A stretch of DNA of 64,000 nt from Azotobacter paspali (GTDB lineage Bacteria; Pseudomonadota; Gammaproteobacteria; Pseudomonadales; Pseudomonadaceae), in the NCBI RefSeq assembly GCF_042434745.1, contig NZ_JBHLSS010000136.1. The stretch is one strand, 5' to 3'. Position numbers and translations under genes: made by a program. This document shows, one piece after another, positions 29,201-38,200 of this stretch. Position 1 is the first letter of the stretch. Each line of letters starts with the position of its first letter. The notes beneath the pieces were generated by a model. It worked only from the letters and a program-made list of their open reading frames with translations, was not told the origin of the DNA and searched no databases.

Positions 29201-32200
29201 GTTTTCCGGCATGGTGTTTGATTTTGAAAACAGCATTCAGCAGACTTCAGAAGCGCAATTTCGGCAAATTATCGAAATCAAGAGCCGCGGCAGTATCAAT
29301 TTTTATGAGGCGCTTGCCGGGCAGCAACTCGATTTCCTCTGTTATTTCTCTTCCGCCCAGGGCTTTGCATTCTCCGGAGCGGCCAAACTGGCGGCCTACG
29401 CCTGCGGCATCACTTTTGCCGACGCCTTCGCCGAGGCGATCCACCCGGTGGCAGCCTTCCCTGTCGGGGTGATTAACTGGGGGTTCTGGCGCGCCTCGCT
29501 GCAAGCGCAGGCGATCAGCCGCCATATGGACGCAATCGGCGATGACGAGGGATTCACCTGCTTCAGCCGCTTTGTCGCCAACCTGGCCAGCGGCTCACTG
29601 CCTCGGTTACTGTGCATCAAGGCTTCGACCGCGGTGCGCCAGCTGATGGCCGTGCTGCAGGGACGGCAGTATCGGTTGGATCCGCTCGCCGCGCCGATGC
29701 AACCTCCGCAAAGCATCGAGCTGGAATCCTCCGAACTAGCTCGCTTGCAGCGGATCTTTGATCCTCGGGTCCTCGATCAGTCGATCGCCGTGTTGCTGTT
29801 GATCCAAGTGCAGACGCTGGGGATTTTCAACACGCCCAATCGGCAAAGTGCTGAAGCCTGGCGACAGCAGGCAGGGATTGGCGACAGGTATCGCCGCTGG
29901 TGGGAGGAGTGCTTGGCGATCCTTGTGGAGCATGGCTTGCTACACCAGCAGGGCGAGACATTCAGTCTGGCGGCGCACATTGCCGAAGAGCGCCGTGGGG
30001 CGATCTGGGCGGCCTGGCGGGAACAGCGCGACCGCTACCTGAAAGATCGTGATCGCCAGGTTCAGGCGACCTTGATCGACGATTGCCTGCAACAGCTGCC
30101 ACAGATCCTTACCGGTCGTACTCAGGCGACGGATCTGTTGTTCCCTGACGGTTCGATGGCCAAGGTCGAGGGGATTTACAAACATAATACCCTGTCGGAT
30201 TTCTTCAACAATCAGTTAGCGTTGCTGGTGACCGGTTATGTCCGCCGCCTGGTTGAGATTGCCCCCCGGCGGCCGGTGCGGATCCTTGAGATTGGTGCCG
30301 GCACCGGAGGCACCACAGCAAGGGTGCTGGCCGCGCTGGAGCCGCTGGCTGGGCAGATCAGCGAATATTGCTACACCGATATCTCCCGGGCGTTTTTACA
30401 GTACGGCGAAAGTTGCTTCGCCGCTGGTCGCCCTTACTTTACCACTCGAATTCTTGATATCAGCCAACCTTTTGACGACAGGAATCCTACCGCTCTCGGC
30501 TATGACATAGTCATCGCCACCAATGTGCTGCACGCCACAGCCAATATGCGCCGGACGCTAGCCCACACCAAGGCGATGCTGCGCGGTGGCGGCCTACTGG
30601 CGTTGAATGAGCTGAACCACAAGACCACAGCGGCGACTGTGACCTTCGGCTTACTCGATGGTTGGTGGCTGTATGAAGACAAACAACTTCGAATTCCTGG
30701 CTCGCCGCTACTGGCCGAGGACAGCTGGACTGAGCTGTTGTGGAGCGAGGGCTTTAGACAGGTCTGCCTGCGAATCAAGCAGGGGATCACCCTAGGCCAG
30801 CAGATCATTACTGCCCATAGTGACGGGTTGATTCTACAGACAGCCACGTTGACGCCCCAACCAGAAAACAGGGATTTAATATTAAACTCGCATCGAGTCT
30901 GCGGGACCGGACAATCCGAGGATATTGCAGACAGGCTGCAACAATTGATCATCAATTCCTTGGCCCAGACCCTCAAGGCTGATGGGAAGAGCATCGCGTT
31001 ACGCACACCATTTTCCGATTATGGCGTGGATTCAATCATCGGTGTCGGCTTTGTCAAACAACTGGGCAATCAGTTGGGACTCAAACTCAACAGCGCGATC
31101 CTATTTGAACAGGCCACGGTGGCCAAGCTGCGGGATTACCTGCAAAACACTTATGGCGCGCAGATCAAGCGGGCGCTGGCCAAACCGGTTGTCGCGGGCA
31201 CCGCGGTAGCCGATGACGCTTCGGAGACAGAGCCGCGGGCCATCCCTGTTGCGGCAGCGACGATCAGCCCTGTCATGGCTGCGGCACTAGGGGGAGCCGG
31301 TCGGTCGACTGCTAGCGACGCGACCCCGGCGGCGAACGCGGCCGCCAGAGGGCGAATCGCGGTGATCGGCATGTCCGGACAGTTCCCCGGCGCCGATAAT
31401 ACCGATGAGCTGTGGGATAACCTGCTGGCCGGACGCAATAGCGTGGAGGCGTTGCCGGAGAATTATCTTGATCCACGTTTCTACAGTGCCGATAAACAAC
31501 CAGGCAAGAGTTACTGCAAACAGGCGGGGATACTCAAGGACCGCGACTGCTTCGATCCACTGTTTTTTAACCTCACGCCTCATGAAGCGGAGTCGATGAC
31601 TCCGCACCAGCGGCTGGTGATGCAGGAAAGCTGGAAGGCGCTCGAAGATGCAGGTTATAACCCGATAACCCTGGCGGGCCTTGCGATCAGTGTCTATATC
31701 GGCGCGGAGCCAGGCGGTTATCACCACGACTCCTTTACCGGCAGCTCCGAGGCGATCGTGGCTTCTCGACTGTCTTACTTCCTCGATCTCAAAGGGCCGG
31801 CGATGGTAGTCAATACCGGCTGTTCTTCCTCCGGAGTAGCAATCCACCAGGCTTGCGAAAGCCTGCGCCACGGAGAAAGCAATATGGCGCTGGCCGGCGG
31901 GGTCTATGCGCTGCTGGATCAGCGGGGATTGATCAGCCTATCGGCGATCGACATGCTCAGCCCCAGTGGCCAATGCCACACCTTCGACGCTACGGCTGAC
32001 GGCACAGTGATCTCCGAAGGTGTCGGCATGGTGGTGCTGAAACGCTTGGAAGACGCTGAGGCCGACGGTGATCCGATCTACGGCGTCATTGAAGCCTCGG
32101 GGGTTAACCAGGACGGGGCCAGTAACGGCATTACCGCGCCCAACGGTGAAGCTCAGGAGCAGTTGATCCGCGATATCTATCATAAGTTCGCCATCGACCC

Positions 32201-35200
32201 ATCGCAGATCAGCTATGTCGAGGCCCATGGTACCGGCACCCGGCTCGGTGATCCGGTCGAGGCCAACGCATTGATCCGCGCGTTCCGTCAGCGCACCGAC
32301 GCCCAAGGATATTGTGTGTTGGGCAGCGCCAAAGCTAACCTCGGCCACGCAGCCGCGGGCGCCGGGGTGATCGGCCTGATCAAGATCCTGCTGTCGATAC
32401 GACACCGCAGGCTGCCGGCGATGCCTGGCTTCGAGCGGCTCAACCCGCTGATTGAGCTGGAGGGCTCGCCGTTTTATATCAACCGTCAAGCGATTGACTG
32501 GCGGCCGAGTAGCGGCGAACGGCTGCTGTCGGCACTGAACTCTTTTGGCCATAGCGGCACCAACGCCCACTTGGTGATCGGTGAATACCAAGCGGGACAA
32601 GCCGTGTGCCAGTGTCCCACGCCGCCTACAGCCAGCCGGATTATTCCACTGTCATCCAAAACCGCCGAAAGCCTGCAGGACAATGCCCGGGCACTGGCGC
32701 GTTGGCTGGACAGAAGAGAGTCGCCGGCGGAGGGGCTGTTGGCCAATATTGCCTTTACCTTACAGACCGCCAGGGAGGCTATGCGGGTGCGGGCGGCGGT
32801 GGTCGCCACCGATCTTCCGGAACTGCAAGCCCAGCTGGCGCAGCTGGCCAACGGCGATTCGCCAATAATATCGTCGGCTGACGAAACCGGGCGACTGGCT
32901 ATCGAGTGGATCGGCGGCGCAGAGATCGATTGGACGGCGCTGTGGCCAGCCGGATCGGCAAAGCGTATCCACCTGCCAAGTTACCAGTTTGCTAAAGAGC
33001 GTTACTGGGTCGATCAGACTCCGCAGTTGGTCATCGTCGAGCAGGACGCTTTCGAAGAGCCGAACGCAACTGATGAGTCAAAGGGCGACAACCCACCGCA
33101 GCCCTCTACTGGACTGTTCCTGGCACGGCCTGTCTGGCAGGAGACTCTGGGCGGAGCCGCTGATGATGATGCCGGCCAGCGCTTGCTGTTGTTGGTCGGG
33201 TTCAACAGCGAGCAGGTGGCGCAATTGCAACTCCTATCAACCTCCGCGGGGGGCAGTTTCAACTGTGAAATCCTGGCTTCCAGCAAGATCACCCCGGCGG
33301 CGCGTTATCAGGAACTGGCGATTGCGCTGTTACTGCGGCTGCAAAAGCTCAGTGGCCGGGTGCAGATTGAACTGGTGATTGCCGAGCAGAAACCGGATGA
33401 TTTTCTTTATGCCGGTCTTAACGGCCTGCTGAAAACGGCTTGCCTGGAGCAGCCAACCCTCAGCGCCCGTTGCCTGTTGATCAAGGTCGAGGCCGGCAGG
33501 CCATTGCCAACGTTGCAGCTCAGCCAGCTAACGGCGATGCTCTCCGAGACGTATCACAGCGGCAGCTCGGTATTGCAAAGAAGCCTCTCTGAAGGTGGCC
33601 GCCAGGAGCTGCAATGGCAGGAGCTGGCTGATGATGTCGCAGGAATGGGCAGTATCGGCGCGACAGTAGGTTGGAAAGATCAGGGCGTTTACCTGATCAC
33701 CGGCGGCGCCGGTGGTCTGGGACTGATCTTCGCTAAGGCGATTGCTGAACAGTGTCGCAACGCCACTTTGATTTTGATCGGCCGCTCGGCCCTCGACAAC
33801 TGCCAGGAGGCGCATCTGCAGGAGGTGCGCGACGCCGGCACCGAGGTCAGTTACCACCAAGTCGATCTAACCGACACCGAAGCTCTTGAACAGTTGGTCG
33901 ATGAAATCTGCACCAAGTATGGCGGCCTCAACGGCGTACTGCATAGCGCGGGGATCAATAGGGATCGGCTGCTCGCCCGGAAAACCCCTCAGGACATTAT
34001 TGAGGTGTTTGCCGCCAAGGTGATCGGCGTCGAACTGCTGGATCGGGCTTGCCGTCGGCTCTATCTGGATTTTTTTGTACTGTTTTCATCCTGCTCGGCC
34101 GTGCTTGGCAGCGTGGGCCAGGCTGACTACGCCGCAGCTAATGCGTTCATGGATCACTTTGCCGGACTACGCAACAGGCGGGTCGAGCAGGGGCAGCGAT
34201 TTGGTCATACGATGTCGATCAATTACCCGCTGTGGCGGGACGGCGGCATGCAGATCAGCGCCGCCGACCGGGCGAAAATCCGCCATAAGACCGGGATGAC
34301 GCCGATGCAGTCGGTCCATGGCGTCAAGGCCTTACAACTGGGACTGAACGCCGGCCTGGAACGGTTATTGGTGATCGAGGGCGATCTGGCGCAGATCCAT
34401 AGTCATATTCCAGGCGCTGAAGTGCTGGCCACTGCTGGCGGTGGTGCTGAAGACCCGATGACATTAGCCAATGTCGGGGTGGATCGCGAGCGGCTGGCTG
34501 CCGCCACTCTTGAACGGCTCAAGGCGGTGTTTTGTGAAGTCACCAAGTTACCGTCCGGGCATGTCAAATCCGATGCGCCGTTGGAACAGTACGGCATCGA
34601 CTCGATCATGATTACCCGGCTCAACAAGGCGCTGGAAGATGCCTTCTCCCTGATGACAGCGCTGCAGCCGGCGGAGCGCCAACTGTCGAAAACGCTGTTT
34701 TTTGAATACCACAGCCTTAACGAGCTGACCGGCTACCTGGTGGAGCGCCATCATCGTGCCTGTTTGTTGTGGAGCGGCTTGGCCGAAGCGGAAAACCGCG
34801 GGCGAGTACAGACTCAAGCTCTGAGTAGAGGCGCGGCGGTTGTCGCCAACCTGGAAACGATAGCCGCTGAGCCGGTGGCGACTCCCCCGGTTGAGCCTAT
34901 AGCGGTGATCGGGATCAGTGGCCGTTATCCCCAAGCTGCCAACCTCGATGAATACTGGCGCAACCTCAAAGAGGGGCGCGACAGCATCATCGAGATTCCA
35001 GCGGACCGCTGGTCGCTGCAGGACTTTTATGTCGATTCGGTGCAGGAGGCGCTGAAACAAGGCCGCAGCTATAGCAAGTGGGGCGGCTTTATCGACGGTT
35101 TTGCCGATTTTGATCCGCTGTTTTTCAATATCTCCCCCCGTGAGGCGGTCAACATGGACCCCCAGGAACGGCTGTTTTTGCAGTCCTGTTGGCAGGCACT

Positions 35201-38200
35201 GGAAGACGCTGGGATCACCAAGGCGGATCTGGCCGAACAATACCAAGGCAATGTCGGGGTCTTCGCTGGGATCACCAAAACGGGATACGGCCTCTACGGA
35301 CTGGCGTTGCGTGAGCAAGGCCATATGATATTTCCCCGCACCTCGTTCGGCTCAATCGCCAACCGGGTCTCCTATGTATTGGATCTGAACGGACCGAGCG
35401 AACCGGTGGACACCATGTGTTCGTCGTCTCTGGCCGCGCTGCACCGGGCCTGCGAAAGCTTGCGTCGCGGCGAGTGTCGAATGGCATTCGCCGGTGGCGT
35501 TAACCTCTATCTGCATCCCTCCAACTATGTTGAGCTGTGCGCCGGCCAAATGCTGTCGAAAGACGGTCGCTGTCGCAGCTTTGGTGAAGGCGGTAACGGC
35601 TTTGTACCCGGTGAGGGTGTCGGAGCCCTGTTGCTGAAGCCCTTGTCGCAGGCGTTGGCGGACAGAGATAACATCCACGCGGTAATCCGCGCCTCTGCGG
35701 TCAACCACAGTGGTAAAACCAACGGCTACACCGTACCCAATCCCCAGGCTCAGGCCAGGGTGATCCGCCTGGCGATCGAGCAGGCTGGGCTGGACGCAAG
35801 CCAGATCAGTTATATCGAGGCCCACGGCACCGGCACCGAGTTAGGTGATCCAATTGAGGTAAGCGGACTGAGCCAGGCCTTTGCGATTGATGGCATCGAT
35901 CCTGGCCGCTGCGCGCTGGGCTCAGTGAAATCGAATATTGGCCATTTAGAAGGGGCGGCCGGCATCGCCGGCGTCAGCAAGGTGATTCTGCAGCTCAAAC
36001 ACAAGCAGATCGCGCCGACCCTGAATGCCGCCAAGCTCAACCCCAACCTGATGCTGGAAGCCACGCCGTTTTACCTGCAACAGGCGTTGGGCGACTGGCG
36101 GCCGGCAGACGAGGGACCGCGCATCGCCGGAGTCTCTTCCTTTGGCGCCGGCGGCGCCAATGCCCATGTGTTGCTGCAGGAGCACGAGGAATACCGCGAG
36201 CCACCAAACAGTAATAGCGCCGAGGTGATCCTGTTGTCGGCCCGAGACGGCGAGCGGTTGCACGACTATGCCGAGGCGCTGCTGGCTTATGTTGAAGCCC
36301 GGCCGCATATGTCGGGCGGAGACTTGGTCAACCTTGCGTACACTCTGCAAACCGGCCGAGAGATGATGGCGACGCGGCTTGGCTTGGTGGCCGAGTCGCC
36401 CGCCGCTCTGGCAACGAGGTTGCGAGAGTTTATCGACAGCGGCGGCCAGGCCAGTGACGGCATCTACCTGGGCGACGTCAAGCGTAGACGGTTGGCCGCC
36501 CAAGCCGATGAGAATCTGGCGCCGGTGATCCGCAGCTGGGTCGACAGGGGCAAGCTCCACAAACTGCTGGAATTGTGGGTCGATGGCGAGGCCATTGACT
36601 GGTCACTGCTGCACACCGAACGTCCTGGCCCGCGGCCATACCGGATCAGCCTGCCAGTATACCCCTTCGCCCGCGAGACCTTCTGGTTGCCGCTTGGCAT
36701 AGGGGGAGCCGCCAGAGACAACTGCGAAGCCGCCGTAGTAGCAAAGATCCCGGCCCAGTCAGCAAGCGCCATGGAGGCAGCTGTCGCCGCGCCGGTGGCT
36801 TCAACCGCCTGTGATCGACTGAGCTATCTGGCACGCTGGCAGGCCGATGGGCAAGGCGGTGAGCCACTGATCGGCGAGCACCGTTGCGTATTGATCGTCG
36901 CCGGCCCCTCGGCTGCGGTAGCTGCTGAAGCGATCGCTAGTCAGTACCTCGTCAGCGCAGGTTTTATCGCCGACGGCGGTCGGGTGCTCCGCCTGGAGCC
37001 GGGGCAGCGGAACCGTTCCCTAGCGACGGATCACTGGTCGTTGGATGTTGCCGATCCGCAAGCGCTGGATTTCTGTCTCGGCGGCTATCCAGCGATCGAT
37101 TGTCTCTATTTTATCGGCGGCAAAGGTGAGCCAACTAACTGGCAAGCGCTGCTCGACAGCCCGCAATATAACGAGATTCTGCTACTCAGGTTGATCAAGT
37201 GGCTCAAACAACATGGCCATCGCCAGGCGATTGACAGCTACATCATCAGCCAGAACAACTTCGACATTGCCGGTGGGCCAGTGAGCGCCTTTGGTGGCGG
37301 CCTGACCGGTATGGCTTATGCGATTGCTCAGGGCGAACACAGGTTCCGGGTGCGTAATATCGATGTCGAAAGCCATGAGCTGGCCGACAGCCGGCGCCTG
37401 CCGCAATTGGTGCGCCAGTTGCTGAGCGAACGCGGGCTGGCGCGTGGCGAGGCGCTGTGTCTGCGCGGCGGCGAGCGCTATCGCCGCCGTATCTTCAGCC
37501 TGACCTGGCAGCCTCAGCAGCCGGTGTTGGCTGAGAGAGATTTTGTCACCCCGGCGCTGAAGCGCAATGGCGTTTACGTGATCCTCGGTGGCAGCGGTAC
37601 CGTTGGCGGGATCATCAGCCGTTACCTGCTGGCTGATTACCAGGCAAGGGTGATTTGGCTGGGCCGCAGCCGGCCGGATGATCCCAAGGTACGGGGAAGA
37701 CTGGATCGCTGTCTGCGCAGTGTCGACGGTGCGGTCGACCCGGCGCAGTTGGATTACCTCCAGGCCGATGCCAACGATCTGGCATCGCTGCAGCGCGCTG
37801 TGGCGCAGATAAAGCAGCGCTACAGCGCGATCAACGGAGCGATTTTCTCCGGCGTGGTGTTTAATTATGAAGATCCCATCACCCAGATGCCCGAGCCACA
37901 GTTCTGCGAGATCCTTGAGGTAAAAAGCCGCGGAGGCATCGAGTTCTACCGCGCCTTCGCCAACGAGCCGCTGGATTTCATGTGTTATTTCTCGTCAGGG
38001 CAAAGCTTTGCCTTCTCCGGCGCGGCCAAGTTGGCCGCTTACGCCGCCGGGATCACCTTCTCCGACAGCTTGGTGCACAGCCTGCGGCGCCATGCTGCTT
38101 TCCCGGTAGGCACAATCAACTGGGGGTTCTGGCTCTCGTCGCTGACGGAGCAACAAGCGGCAGACCCATCGGCGCAACCGATGAGCCGCCATGCCGGTGC

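Noticed and set aside
34548..35324. Long antisense open frame (258 codons) within the PKS, and others such as 26169-26807
   Set aside because: They mirror the GC-biased codons of the KS domains, have no recognisable fold, and recur at the same place in other KSs.
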